From Sphaerolaimus hirsutus (lineage: Eukaryota > Nematoda > Chromadorea > Monhysterida > Sphaerolaimidae): a stretch of 64,000 nt of DNA. The stretch spans positions 18,602,701 to 18,666,700 of the forward strand of contig OZ038450.1 of the NCBI GenBank assembly GCA_964036195.1, in the 5' to 3' direction. Shown piece after piece: positions 22,111-33,700 of the stretch; position 1 is the stretch's first letter; each line of letters starts with the position of its first letter. A model generated the notes under the pieces. The model had not been told where the DNA came from. It ran no database searches and saw only the letters and a list, made by a program, of their open reading frames with translations. Both the position numbers and the translations under genes were made by a program.

Positions 22111-23191
22111 TACCGTATTTCCTCGAAATACCCCCCCCCTCGAAATACTCCCCCTCAAAATGGACACTATGAACTTATAACCCCCCCCCCTCGAAATACC
22201 CCCCCAAAATTTAGTGTATAGAGAACGTAAATGACAAAGGCTGCGGTTTGTCATCTGGGTAATGCAAAACACACGTTAAAAACGATGACTCTGTTATGTG
22301 AGAACAATTGAGGCGTCTACTTCTAAAAGTCGACAAGTCCAAAATATGAAAATTTCGAGGTAGACCCGGAAACGTCATCTGGGGCTACTTTCGCACATTT
22401 TTTATCCTTTTCCATAAAATTTTTGACCTCACATCACATGCCCATATGGCAAAGTGCCAAATTTGACATTTTTGGGGAAAAATGCAAAAATTTCAGGCAA
22501 GAAGTCGACAAGTCCACCTAGTTTAGTGCAAGAAGTCGACAAGTCCATTCCTCCGCTTCCGTTTTTATGGGAAAAAATAGCAAGAAATGTGATATGTCCA
22601 CTATGGACAGCTACTTCTAAAAGTCGACAAGTGCATAAATTGCCCATAAGGCAGCCTCGGCTTCGCCGGGAACAAAAATGTTTGTTAGTGCAAGAAGTCG
22701 ACAAGTCCAATTCCCTCCCAAAAACAGTTTTGCTCTGACCGAATGGAAATTTGTGGACACCCAATTTTTCACATAAAGGTTGAGAGCAGGGGCTGAAAAT
22801 TTGACACTTTATTGTCAACATATGGAACTTAATGGAAAACATGAGAGAGCCAAATTGGACACGCACCACGGGCCTGGAATTGGGTCCGAAACTTTAAATG
22901 CGATTTACTCAAGATCACATTTTGTGGACTTGTCGACTTTTAGAAGTAGAGGCCTCAATTATTATACGTCTACACGCTTATACAAGTCTTTAGAGTCTTA
23001 TAAATGGCGATTTTTGTTGCATTTTCGACGTCTGCGTACGTTTCAGACGACAATTTAGTACTTGGTTTTCAAAAAATTTCTGGCGAAATAATAACCCCCC
23101 CCCTCGAAATACCCCCCCTCGTTTAACCCCCCCTCAAAATTCTCACTCTGAAACAATAAACCCCCCGGGGGTATTTCGAGGAAATACGGTA
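22111..23191. mobile_element. TACCGTA-family element interrupted by another MITE
   Basis: Ends TACCGTATTTCCTCGAAATA and TATTTCGAGGAAATACGGTA are perfect complements. The same interior as 15640-16043 is cut at 22307/22959 by an unrelated 651 bp element, so without it this copy would be about 430 bp like its relatives. Confidence 0.85.
22308..22958. mobile_element. TTGAGGCGTCTA...AAAGTCGACAAGTCC element, nested
   Basis: Left TTGAGGCGTCTACTTCTAAA, right TTTTAGAAGTAGAGGCCTCAA. AAGTCGACAAGTCCA-like phrases recur internally near 22328, 22503, 22533, 22621 and 22696. Relatives are 59165-59574 and the more diverged 35188-35391. Confidence 0.8.
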
Positions 23192-23446
23192 AATATCATA
23201 TTCAACAACAAATACTGACATCTTTGAAAGAATTTTTTTGCGTTTACTTAAGTATCTCGCAATGACCATATTTTACAAGCCGGTGTTTCATGTGTATGTT
23301 TCCTTTCATGTATGAGATCGGGTTTGAACTGGAACCATACTCGAACATGCATTTCCTTTGATGTCAGCTAAATAGGTAAATAGGTATTTTAGTTTCAATT
23401 AAAAACTGCATTCAATAGACAATGTATTCATATGGCAACTCCTAGA

Positions 23447-23867
23447 GCACGATATGGTGGTTTGATATATAGGCTTTTTCGGGGCATAGAAGGAAGAAAA
23501 GGGAGAAAAATCGCTAAAAGTAGGTGCAAAATAGCTCAAAATGGGTATACAAGAGCATATAGTACTTAAAATAGCTGAAAATCGGCAGTTAGATGCATGA
23601 ACTAGTGATTTTGGAGGTGAAAATCCATATATAGGTATGGAAAATAGCGATTTTGAGCGAAAATAGGGGTATAGTTTCTGAAAAATCTCTCCAGATAGGT
23701 AGATAGCTGGGCGATTTGGGGGGGGGGGGTTTAGGGGGTAGTAGCCCAAAATTTTGCCTCCGGGATAGATAGATAGCTGAGCGACCTCCGGGATAGATAG
23801 ATAGCTGGGCGGTTTGGGGGGGGGGGTAACCCCCCCCCCCCACCCCCCCCCCCATTCGAGACCCCTG
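23447..23867. mobile_element. 5'-truncated copy of the CAGGGGTCTC hAT-like family
   Basis: From GATATATAGGCTTTTTCGGG to CATTCGAGACCCCTG it is almost identical to 15087-15487, with a few changes and longer G/C runs. The first 80 bp and the left end are missing. Confidence 0.8.
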
Positions 23868-24040
23868 TATTTTACTATACCTTGGTCCCCACAAATCCGC
23901 CAGTTATTTATCTATCCGGAGCAATTTTTGAAAAATTCTACCAATTTTCACTCAAAAGCGCTAATTTACATAACTTTTTGCCTATTTTTGCACTTAAAAT
24001 CACTTTGTACCTCATTGCCTCATTTTCCTGTTATATTTGG

Positions 24041-24041
<1 letters not shown>

Positions 24042-24099
<58 letters not shown>
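24042..24099. repeat. (AT)n microsatellite, left part
   Basis: Pure TA/AT run of about 55 bp that stops exactly where the TACCGTA element begins; it resumes at its other side. Confidence 0.9.
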
Positions 24100-24101
<2 letters not shown>

Positions 24102-24563
24102 CCGTATTTCCTCGAAATACCCCCCGGGGGGTGATTGTTTCATAGTGGTCCCGAGAGGGGGGGGGGTTAAACGAGGGGGGGTATTTCGAGGGGGGGGGGG
24201 GTTATTGTTTCACAAGAAAATTTTTGAAAACCAAGTACGAAATTGTCGTCTGAAACGTACGCAGACGTCGAAAAATGCAACAAAAACCGCCATTTATAAG
24301 GTTCTGTAGACTAATATTAGTATGTAGATGGTTTATGTACACTGTTCTAACGTGACACCGACATTGTTTTAACGTGTGTTCTGCAGTACACTGAACACAA
24401 ACTACAGTTATTGTCATGTACGTTCCCTTTACACTCAATTTGGGGGGGGGGGTATTTCGAGGGGGGGGGGGGTGATTGTTTCATAGTGGTCTCGAGAGGG
24501 GGGGGGTCAAACGAGGGGGGGGGGGGGGGTATTTCAAGGGGGGGGGGTATTTCGAGGAAATAC

Positions 24564-24567
<4 letters not shown>
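24100..24567. mobile_element. TACCGTA-family element inside an (AT)n tract
   Basis: Left TACCGTATTTCCTCGAAATA, right TATTTCGAGGAAATACGGTA, with several G-runs of 8-14. The interior is the reverse orientation of the 22111-23191 interior (AAAAATGCAACAAAAACCGC). The site in alternating TA fits a TA target preference. Confidence 0.85.

Positions 24568-24636
<69 letters not shown>
24568..24636. repeat. (AT)n microsatellite, right part
   Basis: Continuation of the AT run after the element, broken once by GTTT at 24599. Confidence 0.9.
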
Positions 24637-24640
<4 letters not shown>

Positions 24641-26053
24641 ATATACCTTTTTTATTAATTTTTCTCTCTTTTCTGCTTTTCACACCTTGAAAAAGCCTAT
24701 ATATTGACCCAACAAATACTGAGAACATACAGGATGGGGTATTGGTAGCAATTTCACCCATCTGTTTGTGATCTGCTTTACTTTGTTGGATGTTGAAGTG
24801 AATAGGTAAGTTCAATGAATCTTTATGAACATGATGTAACTGAAAGCTGTGATAAAGTTGATATAATAAATACGTAATTGACGAACCCTAGTGAATAATT
24901 TTTTTGATCAAGTTTTCGCCCAGCTTAACCCCCCCCCCTTAACTCAACACCTAATTCGAGTAATTTGTTTGTAGATTAACCCAGCACACTTTCATTATTG
25001 CAAATTCGCAATGACATAATGCATTCTTCATAAATAAACTAGAAAAATGCTTCTCGCAATAAATAGCAGAGGATAGGTAAATACATAAGTGGTGGAGCGG
25101 TATTAATGCTGTTTGCTCAGCCATTTCGCGTACAGTGTGAAGTGCGCATTATTCTTGGTAATCTCTCAAGACTGTACCTTGTCAGTTGTGAATTTGTTGG
25201 GTAAGAATGCTCATAAATTAAAAATAGTAAGATAGTAAAGGCAAAAATGTATTTTAAGATTTTCAGTTCTCACATGACGTATCCTAATCTGTCTGCAAAG
25301 CTCATAAAAACCACAAAAATTTAACTATTTAGACAAACTGATGAAACTGCATGGGACTTTAATGATTGCCAGGCTATTTATTACAAAGGTACCCAGTTCA
25401 CAGCGGTTTAGTAGGGCGGGGGGGGGGGGGGTTGGGGGTTACCCCCCAAATCCAAATAGTATCTTTATCGTATCTAAATCTTATATCAAAAAGTAAGATT
25501 TGGGTACGAAAAAGCAAGATTTGGATACACATGACACTTTACAGGGTGTTTTACATGCCATTCGACACTTTACAGGGTATTTTACATGACACATGACATT
25601 TTACAGGGTCTTTGACATGACACATGACATTTTACAGGGTCTGGGAGTGGCACCTAGCATATTACATGAAATATTTTCCCCACTTGCATTGAAAAATTTC
25701 AAGGCACATATTTATATGGGAGGCGAGGAGCGCGCGGTGTGTCCTATAGAATGTTAGCGAGATGAAATAGAAAGTAATCAACAGAGAACTGGATTTCCCA
25801 AAGCGTCCCATTACATACACAATTACTCCATGTTTCAGTATTTAGATTGTGCTAACATTGATTTTGTTTCAGTACAGAAAATACGCATACTCATTCCGAA
25901 TCTTTATTTTTTAAACACTAGGCCAGTAAATTGCTCAGGAAACAAGCCAGACATTGCATGATGATTCATCTGGCATAATGCTCATTATTCAGAATTTTCA
26001 TAACTGGATGGTCACTCTATTTCTGGCCAAATAAAAAGAGAGAACCTCAATCG
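24637..26053. other. Intergenic; fragments only
   Basis: 24640-24715 is a reverse fragment of the CAGGGGTCTC family (CTTGAAAAAGCCTATATATT). 25535-25660 repeats CATGACA(C)TTTTACAGGGT three to four times and ends TTTACAGGGTCTGGGAGTGG, the right end of the CCCTGTAAAG family. No gene seen. Confidence 0.5.
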
Positions 26054-26520
26054 CAGAGTTGTTAAAGGTTTTAAACTTTTTTCAAAGTAAATGTAAACGT
26101 AAAGTATTTTATTTTTACTCACCCCTGAGTACAGAAAACGTAAAGTAAATCTTTTACTTTCACACTGCATAAAAGGTGAGTAAACATAAATACCAGTATT
26201 TTTACTCAAGGAAAACATAAAATTAAAAATTGTTTTTGATTGTGTACCTAGGAAGACAAAGATGAGTAAAAGTAAATGCGAGAGTTGTTACTTTCCCTAC
26301 CTATCACAACTTTGTTCATTCTGGCTGCCATTTTCAATACCTTTGAGTCGTTTTTGCTTATTTATGCACCCCAAATTTTTTCTCAATTAGTTTTCTGTAC
26401 TTGTGTACTTTCAAAAAGTATGCAAGTAAGTGAGTACTGGTATTTTTTTGGGAGGAAATGAAAATGTATTTATGCAGTACTTAAGTATACATATTTACCG
26501 AGTAAACATAAAAACAAACT
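26054..26520. mobile_element. CAGAGTTGTTAAA-family copy, right end lost
   Basis: Begins CAGAGTTGTTAAAGG, then CTCACCCCTGAGTACAGAAAA, and later ACTTAAGTATACATATTTAC as in the full copies. It fades into AAACATAAAAACAAAC with no TTTAACAACT end. Confidence 0.6.
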
Positions 26521-26749
26521 AATGGGAAGTGCTATCCATACCATATTGTTGGATATAGATGAAGCACTTCCACAACTGGCACTTTCAGCAGCCTGTAAGT
26601 CTACTGCATGATTTTTGGCAGATAACGCACATGGTCGGTTGATCATAATGCTCTTTTGGGTAAGCTCTTAAAAAGCACTAGCGTCAGGTTTGAAAGACTG
26701 AATTGTATATTTACTAACTACAAAGTTGCCTGTATGCTTGAGGATGAAA

Positions 26750-27130
26750 AATGAACAATCTGGCAAATGAGACTCTAGCCCGCCAGACAGTTGGCACTAC
26801 AAAGTTGGGATGTGTCCAGGCCTACTCTTTCCGCGTGTTTGCGTCTGCGCTGCGCCGTGTGCTGGCGTTTCCCGCGCGTAGTACTGGCACTGTGCCAATT
26901 GTGTCTTCCTTTGCGCGCGTGCCGCGGCCACATTCATTCGCGATACCTGAAACAGAAATGACCTCGTGCGTTCGGGATTTTATCGATCGAACCTTCTGTT
27001 TGAGTGGTTGTTAAAAATGTCTGTCGCCTATTTTACGACGTGATCCCGGTGCCATTTTAAGTCTTTGAAAACAGAATGTCGTTCGCGACTGGTTACTTCG
27101 GCCGGCTGTTTTCAACCCTTTTTATTGTGC
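26750..27130 (+). promoter_or_regulatory. CpG-rich region, probable promoter / first exon of the SLC17-like gene
   Basis: An island of CpG (cgcgtgtttgcgtctgcgc, cccgcgcgtagta, gcgcgcgtgccgcgg) in AT-rich flanks, about 0.7-1 kb upstream of the first SLC17-like coding exon and on the same strand. An 87-codon open frame covers it but matches no family, so I treat it as regulatory or untranslated. Confidence 0.4.
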
Positions 27131-27475
27131 CAGACGCGTTATAATTTTCTTCCGATCACCGATTCAGCGACGTGATTTTTTTTGTTGTAACACTCGCCTA
27201 CCTTTTATTATTGCAGAATGGTGACGTCTATTGGCATTATCGTGTTATTTTTAACTTCCTGCTAATTACCGACGGTGTTGAATGTTATTATAACTAAATT
27301 TGTTCCCAAACATTGTTGATTTTATTAACGTGCCTGACATTAAATAGATTGAATGAAAAATGGCAGTGGAGAAAGGTTGGTGGGCAGTAGTGCACTGCTT
27401 TTGATGGTGCGGGGCAACGCGTTTGAAACGACACACTGCAGTTGGAAGTGTGCCAAGTTTTCCTGAAAGGCCACT

Positions 27476-27625
27476 TACCGTATTCCTTCTAATATAACGG
27501 AATACCTTCAATAGAGGAACAAAATAGAACGGCACCATTCGATTGAACGGTCTCTCCAATAGAACGGCAGGTAGAAATCTGACGAAAAAAATAAGGCAGC
27601 GCTTTTCTATTAGATGAAATACGGT
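27476..27625. mobile_element. 150 bp element with TACCGTATT ends
   Basis: TACCGTATTCCTTCTAATA faces CTATTAGATGAAATACGGTA. The inside has ATAGAACGGCA repeated and no C/G runs. It shares only the outer TACCGTATT with the C-tract family, so the terminus is more conserved than the body. Confidence 0.6.
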
Positions 27626-27755
27626 ATTTGTATGAAGGTATTTATAATTACCTAATCTGGGGGTATCGTTAGTGGAGTGTGTACCCATTGCCTTCACAGT
27701 GAACACATTCGAATGATGTGAGCTTCCATTCACGCAACGCATTTCCCATAGAATT

Positions 27756-30700
27756 ATGGCACCGTTCCAATCACTCAGTGCCTTCACCCCCCCCCCCCCC
27801 CCCACCCCCGCAGCCCCCCTCTTCCCATCGACTCGGCTGTGTCTGGCCGTGGTAGGCTTCCTCGGTTTTATATTCGTGTACGCGCTGCGAGTGAATTTGT
27901 CAGTTGCCATGATTTGCATGGTCAACTTGACCGCGGTGGAAGAGATGACGCCGCCCGTCGAGAAGGTCTGGGGGCAGTTTTTGAGTGGTTCTGGGTTTCT
28001 TTCTTGCATGTGCAAAGCCTGGGGGCATTTTTCAAGGGGAGAATTAAAAAGACAGTAAAACGAAAAGTAGATTTGTGAGTTAGAAGTGAAATGAGAAGTA
28101 AAAGTTGAGAGAAAAGTAAATTATTCGAGTGAAATTATAAGTAAAAGTTACAGAAAAGCAAACTTTGAAGTGAAATTTCAAGAAATGGTTGAAAGAAAAG
28201 CAAATTTTGAAGTGACAAGTGAAATTGCAGGCGAAAAGTTAAACAGTTTTTGAGCATTTGTCACTTGCCATTTCACTTTTCACTTCTAAATTTACTTTTC
28301 CTTTAACTTTTTGTTTTACACTTCTCATTTTTTAAATTTAAATTCTCTACTTTGGAATTCGCGCCCGGGCCCCCATCGGCATTAGGTCTTTCTGCATTTC
28401 CAAACGTTGCCAATTTTGCTGTGAGAAGCCATATTTACATTGTGCTTTGGCTTAGATGACGAACAGTACACGTGAAAAATCGGCATCTTTCCAGGAAATA
28501 GGAAATGTTCAGCCACTGAGCGGTCATCTGCCGCTCGACGACGACCAGTGTGAAGCGAACAGTGCGCTTTCGGGAAATGCGAGCGACTCTGATACTACCC
28601 TATCCGAGGTAAGTTCATGCACACTCGTCCTTTTGTAAATGCAGTTGTCACTTGTCAGTGTATAGTCGCTGGACTGCATGCACTTTGCGTGGAACCTACC
28701 ATAAGCCGTCTGAATGATGAACCAAAAATTATACAGTTTTTCATCTTAATATTTCGTTTTTACTATCGAGTAATTTTTCGAAATTTGTCACAAGATGTTA
28801 TTCATTAAATCATGGTAGGATTCTGCGCGAAGTATGCGCTCCACTCGGTATACTGAAAAAACCACCGAAGAGAAATGAATTTTATGAATTTGCAAATTGA
28901 AATAAAAATCTTCCTAGAACACATGATCAGTTCTTTTCTGATCAGAGCCCATTAATTTGTATGTATATCCTGAACGAATTTATGGGACAAGGTTAATGAG
29001 CTTGATAATGCGAAGTGAAACTATTTTTACTTCTACCTTACTCCCAACTCGATACATAAAAAACCCATTCAAATATCGATCTGTAGCCACAATAAATAAC
29101 CCCCACAAATCCATCCACAGCGCGGCACCTACGTGTGGGACAAGAAAACCCAGGGCCTTCTACTGGGCGCCTTTTTCTGGGGCTACCTATGCACCCAGAT
29201 TTTGGGCGGCTGGCTGGCTGAACGAGTGGGCGCCAAACGTGTTTTCGCATTCACGTGTACTGGCGCCGCTTTGGTCACACTGGCAACCCCCCATGCGGCT
29301 AGTGTTCACTATTCTGTGCTGTGGGGACTGAGGTTTTTGCTGGGGGTGTTTCAGGTTTGTGTGGGGGGTGAATCTGGGTTGGTGAAATATTATGCTTATG
29401 ACTTTTACGATGGTCTGATATTGTCTTATGACCCTGGAGACACTAGTTGATATCGACACTAAATGTCAACTGGTTCCGATCCCGATTCAAAGCTCGCTGG
29501 CGAGCCGACGAATCACTTTCAAATGCAAAACTGTTGAACCATGTTGCAAATGGACAAATATGTGGAATATAACTACAAGAAGGCCGGCATGAATTGTGTG
29601 TACTTGTTACTCGCCAGCAAGCTCTGAATTGGCATGGGAACCAGTTGACATTTGGTGTCGTCGTCAACTAGTGTGTTTAGGGTCTATGTCTAATCCAAGT
29701 CTATCCCCCAGGGCGTAGCATTCCCCTCCTTCCACGCGATGTGGTCTCGCTGGGCTCCGCCTTTGGAACGATCCAAGTTGATAGGCTTTACCTACGCTGG
29801 AAACCAAGTTGGAAACGTACTCGCGCTGCCTTTCAGTGGCGTCCTGTGCAATTACGGCCCTTTTGGAGGCTGGCCGAGCATTTTTTACATCCTGGGTTGG
29901 TTCGATTTTGTGGGTTTTGATGTTTGGGTGCTTGATTGTTAGGGCCCATTTGGGGCAGGGTTCTATTTTTGTGCAAACTGCGGTAATTCATGATTTACGT
30001 CTCGCTGAGTTGATTTTTTACATTTATGGAATTTTTGTCAGTACATTGGACTAAGTATAGTAGCTAAGCTTTTATGCTTTCTTGTATTTTTGTATTTGAG
30101 CTTCTTTAGGTCTATAAGAGCTGTACTTGTTCAAATTAACCGTAAACGTAAAGTATTTTATTTTTACTCTCCCTTGGGTACAGAAGACGTAAAGTAATTT
30201 TTTTACTTTGATACTATGTATAAGGTAAGCAAACCGAAATACCCGTATTTGTACTTGGGGAAAACGTAACAGTGAGAGTCGTCGCTTTCCGCACCCATCT
30301 CAACTCAACCCATTTTCACAGCTCTTTCAATCGAGTCGTTTTTGCTTTTGCTTTTTATGCACCCTATTAATTTTTCGTACTCGCTTACGTTTTCTGTACT
30401 CGCGAACTCTCAAAACGTACGCCTAAAGGTGAGTACAGGTGATTTTTTTACGAGGAAACGTAAAATTATTTACGCAGTAGTCGAGTATACGTTTTTTTCG
30501 AGTATACGTGAATACGTTTTAGCAACTATGCCTTCGGTACGGTCATCTCACCAAAATATCCCTCCAAACATTTTCTCAACAAGTGTATTTATCGCAAAAA
30601 TATTCAGGTATTCAAACGCAGGTGTTTGCGAGCTACTTTGGGTGGGTCTATGGCTCTATTTCGTGTACGATTATCCCGCTCAACACCCGAGAATGTCGGA

Positions 30701-33700
30701 CGCAGAGAAAAAATACATACTTGAATCGCTCGCCAGTCAAGTTGACGAGGATGCACAGGAGGTTGGGGAAAACGCATTTTTGTGTTTTTTTATGTCTACC
30801 TTTGTAAATTGTAAATAAACTGTAAAATAAATCTGTTGAACTTGGTTTGTTTGGAAATTTTATAAGTTGCGCGATTTAAAAATTTAAGTGTTTAAAATTT
30901 ACCTATTTTTCGCCGAAATCTGATGAAACCGAAAATCCGAAAAAGATTTACCTAATTTATTTGTTAATCGATTAAAAATAATAATTTGTTATAATTTTGA
31001 TAATTTTTAACCTGTAAACTCGGGTATAAATTGCACGCCAGCTTGTGTGCCGTCAATAGAGCCAGGGGTCTCTAGGATTTTGGCCCTCGCGGGGGCTGGA
31101 TAGATAGCAAATCGCTCCTCCGGAGGGATAGATAGCTGAAAAAATTTTCTGGGGGGGGGGCTGGCGGGGGCACAATATATAGGCTTTTTCAAGGTTAAGA
31201 AGGCAGAAAGGGGAAAAAATCGCTAAGAATCAGTTAAAAGTAGCCAAAAGTAGGTATAAAATGGCTATAAATAGGTATATAACCATGTATGTAGCCGGAA
31301 AGCACGATTTTGAAGGTGAAAAACTATAAAAAGGTGCGAAAATTGGTGATTTTGAGCGAAAATTGGGGCAAAATTTCTCAAAAACCACTCCAGATAGATA
31401 GATAGCTGAGCGATTTGGGGGGGGGGGGTCTTTGGGGGTAGTAGCCAAAAATTTTGCCTCGGGATAGATAGATAGCTGAGCGGCCTCCGGGATAGATAGA
31501 TAGCTGGCTGATTTGGGTGGGGGCAGCCCACCCCCCAGCCCCCCCCTAGGAGACCCCTGCATAGAGCTCATTCATAAACTGAATAGTAAAGTTTTGTCTG
31601 CAAAAGCGAGTAATGTGTAAACATCTATCATCAACCACTACTCCAATGGCTCCCACAAAATGTGCCAACTCCACCACCAGTACATACCGCAAACTCTCGA
31701 ATAAGACCCCCTCGAATAACCCCCCCTTGAATAACTCCTCCCTGTTGGCGGGGTGAGGAAAAATAACTCCGTCTATAATAAACAAACTAATAAAAATAGC
31801 CCCACTTGGCAGAAACCGGCCACCCCCTGGCTGCAAGTGCTAACCTCCTACCCAGTGTGGGCAATAATAGTGGGCCATTTCGCTGGCGACTGGGGCGCCT
31901 ACATGATGCTCACCTGCCTGCCCATGTTCATGCGCGACGTGTTGAAATTCGAGATTACCAGTTTGGGCTTTATTGCGTCCATACCGTATATCGCCTACTT
32001 TATGTTCATCAACATTGGCGGAATATTGGCTGATTGGCTGCAGGTCAAGGGCATTTTGAGCACGTTGAATACTAGGAGAGCGGCCATGATCGTGGGTAGG
32101 TTTTTTGGGCTGGATGGATGTTTTGTTGGGGTTGAAGGGAGGTTTGTGGTATGAAGCGTTTGAAAAGGCTGACGAAGGCGAAATTCCTCGTTATATTACA
32201 GTATTTCCTCGAAATACCCCCCATGGGTTTATTATTTTTGCAGAAAGTTTTGAGGGGAAGGGATTCTTTTAGGAAATGCGGTAGCTATTATTCCCCTCAC
32301 AGCTAATATCTAGTGGTTCCCTTGGATTCAAAAGGAAACATCTCGCAGCACTGGGGTCGCAGTCGATATTCCTGGTTCTGGCCGGCTACTGCAAATGTGG
32401 TCAGGAGGTGATAGTTATCATTTTGCTGACTTGCGGCGTCGGTCTTAGCGGATTGCAGTATGCTGGTTGGTTGGGCGCGTTTTTGTCGCAGATTTGTATG
32501 TGGGTGGTCACTTCTGGGAAATCACAATACCGATGTAGGGATGATGATGTGGGGATGGTCGGAGATTTTTGACTGTTTTTGAAAACGCGAGCACGGAGCC
32601 CGTTTTTTAAGCGGCAGTCGAGTGTTTCATTGCTGATTCACTGGGTATTTTGTATTGAGGCATTGAAGAAAAAACGGGGTCTTTGAAAAACTTTTGTTCC
32701 ATTCATATTTGATAAAATTTTGCTTGGTATGTTGCTGGGTTTTCATTTTCACTATAACTAAATTATGCCACACGTGTACGCTTCACATGGAAAAGCCGTA
32801 CATGGTGAACCAGTCTGTCAGTCAGTCAGTAAAAAACAACAACTGAAAATGTGCTCAATGCGCCACCTCTAATTGTGTACAATCTGATTTCTACCTTATC
32901 ACATTAATCAGCCACCAAGCGTCATAAATACTTATCCCCCCACCAAACAGGTTTCGTAGTCAACTACATGGACATCGCGCCGGCCTTCGCTGGCACCATC
33001 CTGGGCATCGGCAACACGGTCGGATGTCTAGCGGGCATCCTGGCGCCGCAAGTGATGGGCTGGCTCGTAGTTGGCGCCAGTCCAGCAGATGACGAGTGGC
33101 GCCGCGTGTTTTACGTCACCGCCGTGGTGCTGCTCAGCGGCACTTTGTTCTTTGTGCTCTTTGCACAGGGTGGGTGTTTTTTTGGGGGTGTACATGTTTT
33201 GAGGTGGAGAAGTCGACACAATGGGATTGATTGTGTTCGCTATTCGGCGATCTATATCGGGTGTCAGGTGCACACTGTGAAGTGCAAAATTTAGTAAAGT
33301 GTCAAATGTTATGCAAAATGTCATACAAATGTGTCAATTTTGTCAAGTAAGGTGTCAAAAGCTCGGTAATAACTTCCTTTCGGTTTTATTTGACAATTTA
33401 CGTGACATTTGACACTTTACTTTACACTTTACAGGGTGCGGGGCTACCGCGGGTCTCCCAAAATCAATCCCAAACCCGAAAAGAGTCCCAACCTGAACCC
33501 GTTCACAGGTCACGTGCAACCATGGGCCTCAATCCAACGCCCCATCGAACTGCGTCCCTACCCGACTGGGACCGGCGAGCAGTCGGACAAGATGGTGGCC
33601 CCCGCCGACGAGGACTCGGAGCCGTCCGTCAACGTGCGCACGCCCGTCCAGTCGCAGAGCACGCACGAGAATTTACAGCCCCATGTGGAGAAGAACCCGT

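Noticed and set aside
24411..24658. Open frames of Gly and Tyr-Ile repeats
   Set aside because: Translations of G-runs and the AT microsatellite.
27266..28015. Minus-strand 249-codon open frame
   Set aside because: Antisense to SLC17-like exon 1, the poly-C tract and a MITE; no resemblance to a protein family.
33437..33508. Use of the transposon's TTTACAG as acceptor of the last SLC17-like exon
   Set aside because: In the required phase it reads to TGA within 20 codons; the acceptor at 33508 gives GHVQPWA, as in the family.
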